A stretch of DNA of 64,000 nt. It comes from Hyphomonas sp. Mor2 (lineage in GTDB: Bacteria; Pseudomonadota; Alphaproteobacteria; Caulobacterales; Hyphomonadaceae). The notes under the pieces were generated by a model. The model did no database searches, had not been told where the DNA came from, and worked only from the letters and a program-made list of their open reading frames with translations. A program made the translations under genes and the position numbers. The DNA lies in the NCBI RefSeq assembly GCF_001854405.1, contig NZ_CP017718.1, positions 496,001 to 560,000 of the forward strand, read 5' to 3'. This document shows, one piece after another, positions 40,197 to 48,502 of the stretch; the stretch's first letter is position 1; each line of letters starts with the position of its first letter.

Positions 40197-41036
40197 ATGA
40201 GCGATATTGCGGGCCGCGTGGCCTTTGTCACCGGAGGAGCCAGCGGTCTGGGCAAATCCATGGCCCGGATCTTCCTGCAGCGGGGCGCTAGCGTCATGCT
40301 GGCAGATCGTGACGCCGAAGGCCTCGAACAGGCCGTAGCCGAATTGTCCTCAGAGACCAATCAGGTGGCATCGGTGGTGTGCGACGTGGCTGATGCGTCA
40401 GAGATTGAAAAAGCCGCCCAGGCGACGATCGATCATTTCGGCAAGGTCCACATCGTCGCCAATAATGCCGGCGTAGGGCTAGGCGGACAGCCGGGAGAAA
40501 TTCCTCTTCAGGACTGGCGCTGGATTGTCGATATCAATCTTATGGGCGTTGTTCACGGCGTGGAAGTGTTCACGCCTTTGATCCAGGCGCACGGTGAGGG
40601 CGGTCATTTCGTAAACACTGCCTCCATGGCGGGGCATGTCGCTCCTGGCGGAATGGGACCATACAATGCCACCAAATATGCTGTGGTGGGATATTCCGAA
40701 AGCTTGAAAGCCGAGCTCATGCCTCACAAGATCGGAGTCAGCGTGCTTTGCCCGGGCTGGGTGCGCACCAACATCCACACGACCGGGTTCGGGCGTCCGT
40801 CCAGCGAAATCTCGGTCGAGGAAGCCAAGCAGGATCCGCAATTCCAGGAAATGGACGCGGTCATCAAAGGCGGATTGGATCCGGATGCGGTCGCCAATTG
40901 GGTTGCCGATTGTGTCGAGGCCGACCGCCTGTACATCTTCACGCATGAGATGATGAAGATCGGGATCGACATGAAGTACGCGCAGATCCAGGCCGATTAT
41001 GACGCCATCATTCAGGATGGCCGGTTTAAGGATTAG
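40197..41036 (+). CDS. SDR family NAD(P)-dependent oxidoreductase
   Basis: This is a classical short-chain dehydrogenase/reductase, 279 residues. It has TGGASGLG at 12-19, NNAG at 89-92, Ser143, Tyr156 and Lys160 (YNATK). Asp37 in LADRDA suggests NAD preference by family rule. GGAGGA precedes the ATG. It lies downstream of the nitronate monooxygenase, with a stem-loop between them. The substrate is unknown. It overlaps the convergent sigma factor gene by 4 bp at the stops. Confidence 0.86.
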   Translation: MSDIAGRVAFVTGGASGLGKSMARIFLQRGASVMLADRDAEGLEQAVAELSSETNQVASVVCDVADASEIEKAAQATIDHFGKVHIVANNAGVGLGGQPGEIPLQDWRWIVDINLMGVVHGVEVFTPLIQAHGEGGHFVNTASMAGHVAPGGMGPYNATKYAVVGYSESLKAELMPHKIGVSVLCPGWVRTNIHTTGFGRPSSEISVEEAKQDPQFQEMDAVIKGGLDPDAVANWVADCVEADRLYIFTHEMMKIGIDMKYAQIQADYDAIIQDGRFKD

Positions 41037-42289
41037 GCGCCCGTCGCAGGCAGGTTGATCTGGGCCTCTATATGGGCCGCGACCACGTCGGAATTCATGC
41101 AATCTCGCGCGGCTTTCAACGCGGTCTGTGCGGTTGTCTTGTCACCGCGTGCGTCGGCTAGCCTGTGTCTGGCGAGGTGCCAGCCAGTGAAAGTTTGCAC
41201 AAATGGGTTTTCGGCAAGCGCGGACAGCATCGTCTCTGCTTTCTCCAGTTTCCCAAGCATAATCAGACTCACCGCCCAGTTCACGGCGATTGCCGGCGAC
41301 GCAGATTGATCGCTCAACAGTTCGTATAGGCGCTCGATGGCTGGCCAATCCGTTTTTTCCCAGCACTCGGCGCGAGCATGCACGGCGGCGATCCCGGCTT
41401 CGAAATGATACCGCGTTAGCTCCGGACTGTTTTGGGCGGCGCCGAGCTGACCGAATCCTGCCTCGATCATCTTGTGATCCCAGCGACTCCGGTCCTGAAG
41501 TTCCAGCGTGACCAGGCGTCCGCTTTTGTCGAACCGGGCGGGCAGTCGCGCTGATTGGAACAGGAGCAGGGCGTGCAAGGCATGATGTCCAGGTGTTGTG
41601 TCCGACACACGCGCCATCAATCCTTCAGAAAGCCGAATGGCCTCCTGGCAGAGGTCGGTCCGTGTCAGGTCCTCGCCTCGCCGCGGAAGATAGCCCCAGG
41701 TGAACATCAGATAGATGACTCGCAGAAGCAAAGGCAGGCGTTGGGCCAGCGCGAATCGCGTGGGAAAGCGCGCTAATTCCCCTGTTTGCTGTCGCAATCT
41801 CCGCTTCGCTCGGGCCAGACGTTGTGACAGCGTATCTTCTTTCAAGAACAAGAGCGCCGCGGTCTCAGCCGCGGTAAAGCCGCTGACGGTCTTCAGTGCC
41901 AGAACCAATTGATCCTGCGGCGCGAGCTGTGGGTCGCAACAGAGCACGATCAAATCCAGCTCAGGATCGCTGAGCGATGGGGTGATTATGTCCTCTTCAG
42001 GCGCGGTGAATTCCCATGTCTCGTCCAGACCCAGCTCACGGACAGAGCGCCGCACGCGGTCTATTGCAGCATTCCCCGCCACGCGTCTCAGCCAAGCGCG
42101 GGGACTGTCCGGAATGCCTTTATAGGGCCAGGTCGACAGGGCTTTCAGGATCGCATCCTGCGCAACATCCTCGGCGAGGTCGACTTGTGCTGGCCCCAGC
42201 CGGGCAACGAGACTGGAGATGAGCCAGCCTCGTTCTCGACGGACCGTCTCGTCGAGCAATCTGCGAATACGGTCTTGTTCCGTCATCAA
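41033..42289 (-). CDS. ECF42-like RNA polymerase sigma factor with C-terminal TPR-like domain
   Basis: This is a sigma-70 family factor of 418 residues. Residues 1-170 hold the sigma2 (VAQDAILKALSTW, PRAWLRRVAGNAAIDRVRR) and sigma4 (LALKTVSGFTAAETAALLFLKEDTLSQRLARAKRRLR) regions. The remaining 250 residues are the DUF6596/TPR-like helical domain typical of the ECF42 (SigI-like) group (VIYLMFTWGYLPRRGEDLTR, HALHALLLFQSARLPAR, AVNWAVSLIMLGKLEKA). ECF42 members lack a classic anti-sigma factor and sit next to DGPF/YCII proteins. The gene directly upstream is such a protein, overlapping by 4 nt (ATGA). Confidence 0.88.
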   Translation of the reverse strand: MMTEQDRIRRLLDETVRRERGWLISSLVARLGPAQVDLAEDVAQDAILKALSTWPYKGIPDSPRAWLRRVAGNAAIDRVRRSVRELGLDETWEFTAPEEDIITPSLSDPELDLIVLCCDPQLAPQDQLVLALKTVSGFTAAETAALLFLKEDTLSQRLARAKRRLRQQTGELARFPTRFALAQRLPLLLRVIYLMFTWGYLPRRGEDLTRTDLCQEAIRLSEGLMARVSDTTPGHHALHALLLFQSARLPARFDKSGRLVTLELQDRSRWDHKMIEAGFGQLGAAQNSPELTRYHFEAGIAAVHARAECWEKTDWPAIERLYELLSDQSASPAIAVNWAVSLIMLGKLEKAETMLSALAENPFVQTFTGWHLARHRLADARGDKTTAQTALKAARDCMNSDVVAAHIEAQINLPATGA

Positions 42290-42645
42290 TCATCAGCCGC
42301 GGGATCAGTCTGACGTATGATGATCGTTTCATTATGCGTCATGTGCGGGTGAGACCGGGCGATCTCTACGGCTTCGTCATAGTCCGCAGCGTTGATCACC
42401 ATGTATCCACCGAGAATTTCAGCGACTTCGGCGAACGGCCCATCATGAACCTCAATCGAGCCGGACTTGTTGGTAACGATTTTTCCGGCATCAGCATTGA
42501 GCTTTTCGCCGCTGACATACTTGCCTTGTGCGACCATGTCCTCGACCCAGCCGATATAGTCCTTCATGAGATCCATGAATTCGGGCTCTGGAATGTTGGT
42601 GTAGCGGTCCCGCGCGTGCGGCAGCATTAGAACAAACTTGGGCAT
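42286..42645 (-). CDS. YCII-related DGPF domain protein, ECF42 partner
   Basis: This is a 119-residue single-domain protein of the dimeric ferredoxin-like YCII fold. It carries the name-giving DGPF motif (VHDGPFAEVAEILGGYMVI). Such proteins are the conserved genetic partners and often the targets of ECF42 sigma factors; their biochemical role is unknown. Its stop overlaps the sigma factor start, so the two form a unit. A long purine run (AAGGGGGG) precedes the ATG. TTGACA on the minus strand at 42699-42704 may be a -35, but no good -10 follows. Confidence 0.85.
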   Translation of the reverse strand: MPKFVLMLPHARDRYTNIPEPEFMDLMKDYIGWVEDMVAQGKYVSGEKLNADAGKIVTNKSGSIEVHDGPFAEVAEILGGYMVINAADYDEAVEIARSHPHMTHNETIIIRQTDPAADD

Positions 42646-42725
42646 AAAAATCCCCCCTTCAGAGGTTTGGAATGAAGATCCTGCGTGATTGCCGGATCTG
42701 TCAACAAGACGATTGAAGGGAAGGG

Positions 42726-42745
42726 TTTCTGACCGAGGTCAGAAA
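42726..42745. promoter_or_regulatory. Perfect 20-bp dyad upstream of the DGPF-ECF pair
   Basis: TTTCTGACC and GGTCAGAAA are separated by two bases. The dyad lies about 80 bp upstream of the DGPF protein start, on the far side of a possible -35, and 5 bp after the stop of the thioredoxin-like gene. There is an A run rather than a T run after the stem on the plus strand, and the T run comes before the stem on the minus strand, so it is not a normal terminator. A protein-binding site is the simpler reading. Confidence 0.4.
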
Positions 42746-42750
42746 AAAAT

Positions 42751-43188
42751 TTATGATTGAGCGACGGCGTCCGTGATGGCGGTCTTGATCGCGGCTTCGT
42801 CCATGGACTTGTCTATCGTGGAGATCACTTCGCCAGAGTCGAGATTTATCAGATACAGGCGGCCGGTCTTGATCTTGTCACCAAAGGTGGAACGCATGGT
42901 ATCACCGACGCCCAGCGTTTCAGCGTCCGCAAAGAAGGCGTCGGCATTTCGAGAGGTGTAATCGATTGTGGCAAATTCGACTCCCTCGAACGTGTTGGCC
43001 GCCTGAACGGCTTGCACTTTTGGGTCGAGCGCTTTGCAGCTGCCGCACCAGTCGGCGTAACTCAAGACAGCGAGGACTCGGGCATCTTCGGCAGGCGCGG
43101 TGACCACCGCACGTTCTGAAGCGGGAACACTGGCCTGGCTGCAGGCGGAGACGAGAATGGCGGCAGTTGCGGCGAGAAACGATCGCAT
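42751..43188 (-). CDS. Thioredoxin-fold lipoprotein
   Basis: This 145-residue protein has a lipoprotein signal peptide with lipobox VSAC (lipidated Cys16) and a thioredoxin-like domain. The redox motif is WCGSC (47-51), so it has two active cysteines, unlike thioredoxin's CGPC. It should act in the periplasm as a thiol-disulfide protein. The usual cis-proline region is replaced by TGRLYLINLDSG, so the substrate site may differ. The downstream dyad and the DGPF-ECF pair are neighbours on the same strand, but the 105-nt gap suggests separate units. Confidence 0.78.
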   Translation of the reverse strand: MRSFLAATAAILVSACSQASVPASERAVVTAPAEDARVLAVLSYADWCGSCKALDPKVQAVQAANTFEGVEFATIDYTSRNADAFFADAETLGVGDTMRSTFGDKIKTGRLYLINLDSGEVISTIDKSMDEAAIKTAITDAVAQS

Positions 43189-43256
43189 GGAATGACTCCT
43201 GGTTAATCAGGACAGCGTCTTATCATGCAAGCCACGGGTCGGGCCTCACATTCGCG

Positions 43257-43700
43257 TCATCCGCGTGCCTGTTCAGCGCCGAGGCGCGCCAGCTCATCGG
43301 CTCTTTCGTTGCCTTCATCACCGGCATGGCCTTTGACCCAGACCCACTTGATCTCGTGACGATCGCAGGCTGCCTCAAGCGCTTGCCAGAGGTCCTTGTT
43401 CTTGACCGGTTTCTTCGCGGCGGTTTTCCAGCCATTGCGTTTCCAGCCATGAATCCACTTGGTCAGGCCGTCTTTGACATACGTGCTGTCCGTGTGCAGC
43501 GTCACGAGACTGGGTTTCTTCAGTGCATTCAGCGCTTCAATCGCCGCCATCAGTTCCATACGGTTATTGGTGGTATCGGGTTCACCGCCATGGATTTCCT
43601 TGCGGTTCTTTCCTGCCACAAGCAAAGCACCCCAGCCGCCCGGGCCGGGATTACCGCTACATGCGCCGTCAGTCCAAATCTGAATGTCCGGTTTTGCCAT
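43257..43700 (-). CDS. rnhA: Ribonuclease HI
   Basis: This enzyme cleaves the RNA strand of RNA-DNA hybrids, removing primers and R-loops. The 147-residue product has all catalytic residues: Asp11 ([15 protein letters not shown]), Glu49 (NNRMELMAA), Asp71 (HTDSTYV), His125 (KGHAG) and Asp135 (NERADELA). The basic handle region ([18 protein letters not shown]) is present. It lies as a single gene between the thioredoxin-like lipoprotein and a membrane protein. Confidence 0.96.
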   Translation of the reverse strand: MAKPDIQIWTDGACSGNPGPGGWGALLVAGKNRKEIHGGEPDTTNNRMELMAAIEALNALKKPSLVTLHTDSTYVKDGLTKWIHGWKRNGWKTAAKKPVKNKDLWQALEAACDRHEIKWVWVKGHAGDEGNERADELARLGAEQARG

Positions 43701-43739
43701 GTCGGTTCAGGTGGGAGGATTTGATCGACGGGTCAAGGA

Positions 43740-44327
43740 TCAGAACACGTCGACCTGAATCTGGCGAACCTGTTCGGCGGGGCGGACAATCCCTCGGAAG
43801 ATTGCACCGCACACAAGACCGGCAACGGCCCCAATGGCGGCGCCGGTCAGAAACGCGCCAAAAGCGGCCGCTTCTCGTTCATCACTCGGAATAAAGTAGG
43901 AGGCGATTCCGGTCGTCGCGCCCACGAGAACAGCACCCCATATGGCGCCCCATCGATAATATGGCGCGGCATGCGTAATGCCCCGGCGGGGAAAACGACC
44001 CAGCGACAAGACCAGAACAATCGCGGCTGCCGGTATGGTGAAATAGCCGAAATACCAGTTCATTGCCGCCATCAAAACAGCCATGGCGATCCCTTGGCGC
44101 AATCCGCTCTCGCCGAAAGCGATTCCGGCATCAGACCCGAGCAGGTCGGCAATCTGGAAGCCGAGAAAAAGCAGAATCACACCGATCAGCGCCACAGAAA
44201 AACAGGCGCCGATCCCGCACAGGAAACTCGCCACGCCGATTCGCTTGAACTTCGTCCGAGTGGGGACGGCATATGCCGCACTCTGTGTCTGTGCAGGAGC
44301 GAGGGGATCATCTTGAAACTCAGCCAT
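43740..44327 (-). CDS. Membrane protein of unknown function
   Basis: This is a 195-residue protein with about five hydrophobic segments: around residues 33-58, 75-90, 93-110, 125-145 and 157-178. Several contain small-residue helix-packing patterns (AAFGAFLTGAAIGAVAGLVCGAIF). I do not recognise the family. The N-terminal 25 residues are hydrophilic and probably cytoplasmic. It is divergent from the CinA-N gene, with 128 nt between the starts. Confidence 0.65.
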   Translation of the reverse strand: MAEFQDDPLAPAQTQSAAYAVPTRTKFKRIGVASFLCGIGACFSVALIGVILLFLGFQIADLLGSDAGIAFGESGLRQGIAMAVLMAAMNWYFGYFTIPAAAIVLVLSLGRFPRRGITHAAPYYRWGAIWGAVLVGATTGIASYFIPSDEREAAAFGAFLTGAAIGAVAGLVCGAIFRGIVRPAEQVRQIQVDVF

Positions 44328-44379
44328 GGTCGGTTCCTTAGAGCCAAACGGAGCGGCCCGGAAACAGAGATGACTCTCT

Positions 44380-44445
44380 AATCAGGCACCGGAAGGGCTG
44401 TAATAGGGCCTGATTCTGTTTGCCTTCCGGGAAGGCTTTGCTTTA
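44380..44445. promoter_or_regulatory. Inverted repeats in the divergent region before the CinA-N gene
   Basis: AATCAGGC (44380-44387) is repeated inverted as GCCTGATT (44408-44415) with a 20-nt loop. GCCTTCC and GGAAGGC form a second, nearly gapless dyad at 44431-44445, 10 bp before the CinA-N start. They lie in the only gap between two divergent genes and may be binding sites or RNA structures. Confidence 0.35.
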
Positions 44446-44455
44446 GGCACAGCAA

Positions 44456-45223
44456 ATGACCAGTTTGCCGACCGCCGCGATCTGTCTGATCGGTGATGAG
44501 CTGCTATCCGGGCGTACCCGAGATATCAATGCGCAGACCATTGCCAAATTCCTCACGCCATATGGCATTCCTGTCAAAGAAGTGCGGATCGTTCCGGACG
44601 AACAGAATCGCATTGTGGAGGCCGTGAACACGCTTCGTGCCGCTTATACCTACGTGTTCACCACGGGCGGGATTGGCCCCACGCATGATGACATTACGGC
44701 AGACGCAATTGCAGCCGCCTTTGGCACACACGCGGAAGAGCATCCAGAAGCCGCGGCCTTGCTTGAGATGCGATACAAGCAAATGGAAACGGAGTTCACC
44801 CCGGCCCGGCGCCGGATGGCGCGAACGCCGGTCGGCGCGACTCTGATCGCGAACCCCGTATCCGGAGCGCCAGGGTTCCAGACAGGCAATGTGTTTACGC
44901 TGGCCGGGGTCCCACAGATTGTCGAAGGCATGCTTGGTGATATCGGTCATCGCCTCAAAACAGGGATTGTGGTCGGAAGCGTGACGGTCCGCGGGGCAGA
45001 TTTGCGAGAAGGCGATCTCGCCGAGGCGCTGGCGGAAGTGTCAGCAAATTATGAAGGGGTGAGCATCGGCTCTTATCCCTGGTTCAGAACCGTCAATGAC
45101 CATGGCGTCGCCTTGATTGCTCGCGGCACAGATGCCGACCAGCTTTCACAGGTCGGGCAGGCATTGGCCGATCTGGTTCGAGCGCAAGGCGTGGACCCGG
45201 TGATTTTTGACGGCGAAGCATAA
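44456..45223 (+). CDS. CinA N-terminal (molybdopterin-binding, MoCF) domain protein
   Basis: This is a 255-residue protein of the COG1058 family, with the molybdopterin-binding-like fold: CLIGDELLSGRTRDINA near the start and TTGGIGPTHDDITADAIAAAFG in the middle. In full-length CinA this domain is linked to ADP-ribose pyrophosphatase activity, with a C-terminal amidohydrolase domain that is missing here. It is the stand-alone form common in alphaproteobacteria. The ribosome binding site is weak (TAGGCAC). A membrane protein gene follows after 9 nt. Confidence 0.85.
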   Translation: MTSLPTAAICLIGDELLSGRTRDINAQTIAKFLTPYGIPVKEVRIVPDEQNRIVEAVNTLRAAYTYVFTTGGIGPTHDDITADAIAAAFGTHAEEHPEAAALLEMRYKQMETEFTPARRRMARTPVGATLIANPVSGAPGFQTGNVFTLAGVPQIVEGMLGDIGHRLKTGIVVGSVTVRGADLREGDLAEALAEVSANYEGVSIGSYPWFRTVNDHGVALIARGTDADQLSQVGQALADLVRAQGVDPVIFDGEA

Positions 45224-45232
45224 GAGGACAGT

Positions 45233-45724
45233 ATGAAAGCCTTTCTAGCAGACGGGCGTACCATTGTTTGGTCAGGCGTAGCGTTCGTGGCCTTGACCAT
45301 CGGCTTCGGCATCTGGATTCAACAGAACGACCTGCACATTATCGACGAAATCAGCGACCCTGAGCAGATCCGGGCTGTGGTGGATGCCATGTCGCCTGAA
45401 CAGCGGACAGCGCATTGGTGGATGACCCTGCTGCTCGATTTCTTCTATCCGTTTGCTTACGGCACCTTCTTCGCCGGTCTGGCGCTGCGCTATTTCAATA
45501 ATGGGGGGATCTGGATCACGCTGCCCGTAATGATCGTGATGCCAGCGGATCTGATCGAAAACACAGTCCAGCTTTTCATCCTGTCAGGAGACCTGTCGCT
45601 CATTTGGGTCAAAGCCATTGCGACCCCGATAAAGCTGGTGAGTTTCATTGTTGCGGGACTCATTGCGCTTGGGGGCTTGGGGGTTGCAGTGTATCACCGC
45701 GTGGCGGTCCCTCCGGATGAATAG
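45233..45724 (+). CDS. Membrane protein of unknown function
   Basis: This is a 163-residue protein with four predicted membrane segments (about residues 11-28, 62-85, 93-115 and 130-153) and a 30-residue acidic loop after the first. I recognise no family. GAGGACAG precedes the ATG, 9 nt after the CinA-N stop, so the two are probably cotranscribed. Confidence 0.65.
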   Translation: MKAFLADGRTIVWSGVAFVALTIGFGIWIQQNDLHIIDEISDPEQIRAVVDAMSPEQRTAHWWMTLLLDFFYPFAYGTFFAGLALRYFNNGGIWITLPVMIVMPADLIENTVQLFILSGDLSLIWVKAIATPIKLVSFIVAGLIALGGLGVAVYHRVAVPPDE

Positions 45725-45802
45725 AAACATGAATGAGCTTCTTGGCTTCCGCAGCGGTGCCTGGCTCATCGACACATACGCTTAAGAAGGTTGGAGAATC
45801 GG

Positions 45803-46579
45803 ATGTCCGAAAATATTGTTCTGGTAGAGCGCGATGGCCCGGTCGCCATCGTCACGATGAATCGTCCGGATGCGCTGAACGCGCTCAGCCGGGCGCTTCG
45901 GGCGGAGCTGGTGCGGACATTCGCAGAACTTTCTGATGATGAAGACATCCGCGCCGTCGTGCTGACCGGCGCGGGGCGGGCGTTCACGGCGGGCGTCGAC
46001 CTGAAAGAAGCGGGGCAGACGGGATTCGCCCTCGGCGCGGACGGTGGAGAGATAGATCTCGCCAAGGGCCTGTCAGCCTATCCTTGGCCGATTATCGGGG
46101 CGATCAATGGATTTGCGATAACGGGCGGATTCGAATTGGCTCTGATGTGTGATGTCTTGCTGGCATCCGAGAATGCGAGATTCGCTGACACGCATGCTCG
46201 CGTCGGCATTATGCCTGGATGGGGGCTGAGTCAGAAACTTTCTCGCCTGATAGGGATGAGTCGGGCCAAGGAACTCTCCTTTTCAGGGAATTTTCTGGAC
46301 GCTGAGACGGCTGAGCGTTGGGGCCTGGTGAATCGGGTTTACGCAGCTGAAGAGCTGCTCCCGGCGGCGACGAAGTTGGCGCATGAAATGGCGTCTTGCG
46401 ACCCTGTCCTGCTACGCAACTACAAGCGCGTGATTGATGATGGATTCGCAATTGGGTTCGGCGAAGCCCAGAGACTTGAAATCGCGCGATCTGCCGAACA
46501 TGCTGCAGGAGTCACGGCAGAGAGCGTTGAAGCTGCACGGCAAGCGGTCACCGCACGTGGGCGAAGCATGAACGACTAG
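45803..46579 (+). CDS. Enoyl-CoA hydratase/isomerase family protein
   Basis: This is a 258-residue crotonase-fold protein. The oxyanion-hole segments are GRAFTAGVDL and NGFAITGGFELAL; the glutamate of GGFEL aligns with Glu144 of rat hydratase. The second catalytic glutamate (Glu164, normally in FGQPEI) is replaced: the region reads FADTHARVGIMPGWG. Hydration of enoyl-CoA may therefore be weak or absent, and another crotonase reaction or a binding role is possible. I start it at ATG 45803 with GGAG upstream; a TTG 12 nt earlier is less likely. Confidence 0.85.
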   Translation: MSENIVLVERDGPVAIVTMNRPDALNALSRALRAELVRTFAELSDDEDIRAVVLTGAGRAFTAGVDLKEAGQTGFALGADGGEIDLAKGLSAYPWPIIGAINGFAITGGFELALMCDVLLASENARFADTHARVGIMPGWGLSQKLSRLIGMSRAKELSFSGNFLDAETAERWGLVNRVYAAEELLPAATKLAHEMASCDPVLLRNYKRVIDDGFAIGFGEAQRLEIARSAEHAAGVTAESVEAARQAVTARGRSMND

Positions 46580-46751
46580 TGGCACAGTTTTGGCGCACCT
46601 GCGGCGAAGGTTTGTCGAATTAGGCACGTTGCGAGTACAAAAGAAACTTGCTGTTGCAAATACGCCGCGCCGGACTAAAAAAAGCATGGGAATGAGGATC
46701 TTCTACAGGGTTGGCCTCGCGTGTGCATTTAAAACCGCGTAGGGTTAGAGC

Positions 46752-46769
46752 TTACGGAATGGTCCGTAA
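46752..46769 (+). promoter_or_regulatory. Leader hairpin of the OmpA-family gene
   Basis: A perfect 7-bp stem (TTACGGA / TCCGTAA) with a 4-nt loop lies 56 nt before the ATG. Upstream, TTGTCG (46612) and TACAAA (46636), 18 nt apart, form a weak promoter candidate. No gene is seen between 46580 and 46825. Confidence 0.35.
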
Positions 46770-46825
46770 TTATTCCTGCGGTCGTGGAACAATGGTGTTC
46801 TCACGGCAGACACAAGGGGAAGAGT

Positions 46826-48034
46826 ATGAAAAAAACTCTCATGTGCGCAACCGCCGCGGCCGCGCTCGCCGGTACCGGGTTTATCGCCCAGGCGGACGAC
46901 GGCTGGTATGGTCGTGCCGATGTCGGTGTCGTATTCGACGGTCGCGCTGATCACGATGCCGAAAACAATGTACTGAACACGCTGGGCGGTAACTCGTTCA
47001 CCGATGATCCAATTCTGTACAGCGTTGGCCTCGGCTATGGTTTCGACAATGGTTTCCGTCTGGAAACTGCGCTTTCGCACCGCGATGGTGATCTGGATGT
47101 TCCGACAGACATTAACGGTTCGCTTCCAGCTGCAAACGGCATTCAAGATTTCGCGATCAATCCAGAAGGTGACGTTCGCGCTTGGGACCTGATGGTCAAT
47201 GCGCTTTACGACTTCAACCGTGAAGGCAACGTAAAACCTTATATCGGTGCCGGTATCGGTGTCGCTCAAATTGATATGGACGCACGCAACATTGCGGTGG
47301 CTCCATTTGGAACTGGTGGCTCAGCTGCCAGCGCCAACGGTTTCCTCGATAAGGAAACTGGACTGGCTTACCAGGCACTGGCTGGCGTAGGTTTCGGTCT
47401 GACCGAGCAACTGAGTGTTGATGTTGGCTATCGCCTGTTCAACGTAGGCGATTTGGATCTTGCGGGTGTAACAACCTCAGGCGGAACGACGTCTTATGAA
47501 GTCGACTATGTTGATCACAGCGTCACGGTTGGTCTGCGTTATGCGTTTGGTGCGGCACCTCCGCCACCACCACCACCGCCTCCGCCACCACCGCCACCAC
47601 CTCCACCACCGCCACCACCTCCACCACCTCCGCCACCACCTCCACCGGTTGAGGCTGAGCAAGTGGAACTGGCACCATGCTCAACTGTGAACCAGGAATT
47701 CGTGGTTTACTTCGAGTGGGATAGCTCGGACCTGACGAGCCAGGCCTCTGCTGTTGTTGATCAGGCGATTGCGAACATTCGCGACCGGGCTGATTGCTCA
47801 ACCGGCGGCGTGAGCATTGTTGGTCACACCGATACGTCGGGTGCGTCTGCATACAACCAGCGCCTGTCTGCACGTCGTGCGTCAGTTGTCTCGGATGCCC
47901 TGCAGTCCCGCGGTATCGACGCTGAAGCCATCTCTACCGATGGCCGCGGCGAGAATGATCTGGCGAAAGCTACTCGCGACGGTGTTCGTGAGCCGCTGAA
48001 CCGTCGTTCTGAGGTGACGATCGTCGTTCAGTAA
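46826..48034 (+). CDS. OmpA-family outer membrane protein with 30-proline linker
   Basis: This is a 402-residue outer membrane protein. A signal peptide (MKKTLMCATAAAALAGTGF, cleavage near AQA) is followed by an eight-stranded beta-barrel of the OmpA-like type (GWYGRADVGVVFDG to YVDHSVTVGLRYAFG). Next come 30 consecutive prolines, then the periplasmic peptidoglycan-binding OmpA domain (YFEWDSSDLTSQA, VSIVGHTDTSGASAYNQRLSARRA, GRGENDLA, NRRSEVTI). The linker is unusually long and pure. I start it at MKKTLMCA with AGGGGAAGAG upstream. A strong terminator follows. Confidence 0.93.
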   Translation: MKKTLMCATAAAALAGTGFIAQADDGWYGRADVGVVFDGRADHDAENNVLNTLGGNSFTDDPILYSVGLGYGFDNGFRLETALSHRDGDLDVPTDINGSLPAANGIQDFAINPEGDVRAWDLMVNALYDFNREGNVKPYIGAGIGVAQIDMDARNIAVAPFGTGGSAASANGFLDKETGLAYQALAGVGFGLTEQLSVDVGYRLFNVGDLDLAGVTTSGGTTSYEVDYVDHSVTVGLRYAFGAAPPPPPPPPPPPPPPPPPPPPPPPPPPPPPPVEAEQVELAPCSTVNQEFVVYFEWDSSDLTSQASAVVDQAIANIRDRADCSTGGVSIVGHTDTSGASAYNQRLSARRASVVSDALQSRGIDAEAISTDGRGENDLAKATRDGVREPLNRRSEVTIVVQ

Positions 48035-48057
48035 TTCGAACGATAATCTGAATTGAG

Positions 48058-48087
48058 AAAGGCCCGGCCTGCTGGTCGGGCCTTTTT
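48058..48087 (+). terminator. Intrinsic terminator of the OmpA-family gene
   Basis: A 10-bp stem (AGGCCCGGCC / GGTCGGGCCT, one G-U pair) with a 4-nt loop is followed by five T, 24 nt after the stop. Confidence 0.9.
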
Positions 48088-48148
48088 CGTATCTTGCTTA
48101 TGCGAGATGACGGTCCTAGCTTTGACTTCGTTCACGAAGAGGATCGCG

Positions 48149-48502
48149 ATGTCTGAACGCAAAGCCAATTACGCAGAATTCTGGCCTTTTTACCTTCAGG
48201 AACATGCCAGGGCGCCCACTCGTTATCTCCACTATGTTGGCACGGCGCTCGTGATTGCGATCGCGGTGGCCGTGATCGTGACGCAGCGATGGCTGTGGTT
48301 TCTGGCCATGCCGGTCGCGGGCTATTTCTTTGCATGGGTGAGCCACGCGTTCGTAGAACGAAACCGACCTGCGACCTTCACGCACCCGCTTTGGTCATTG
48401 GTCAGTGATTTTCGCATGTTCTTCTTGTGGCTCTCCGGGGGACTTGCCGCGGAGCTCGAAAAGGCCGGCGTTCCGACCAGCAAGTCACAAGCGGGAACCT
48501 AG
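48149..48502 (+). CDS. DUF962 / Mpo1-like membrane protein
   Basis: This is a 117-residue protein with two or three membrane segments. The signatures FYLQEHARAPTRYLHYVGT and HAFVERNRPATFTHPLWSL match the DUF962 (YGL010w/Mpo1-like) family. The yeast member Mpo1 is an iron-dependent dioxygenase that degrades 2-hydroxy fatty acids; the conserved His residues are present here, but the bacterial role is unproven. I start it at MSERKANY with AAGAGGA upstream. It overlaps the convergent dehalogenase gene by 4 bp. Confidence 0.82.
   Translation: MSERKANYAEFWPFYLQEHARAPTRYLHYVGTALVIAIAVAVIVTQRWLWFLAMPVAGYFFAWVSHAFVERNRPATFTHPLWSLVSDFRMFFLWLSGGLAAELEKAGVPTSKSQAGT

Noticed and set aside
47477-47690. 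Frames reading long His/Leu or Trp/Arg runs across the proline tract
   Set aside because: They are shifted or reversed readings of the CCN codons of the OmpA linker and have no start context.
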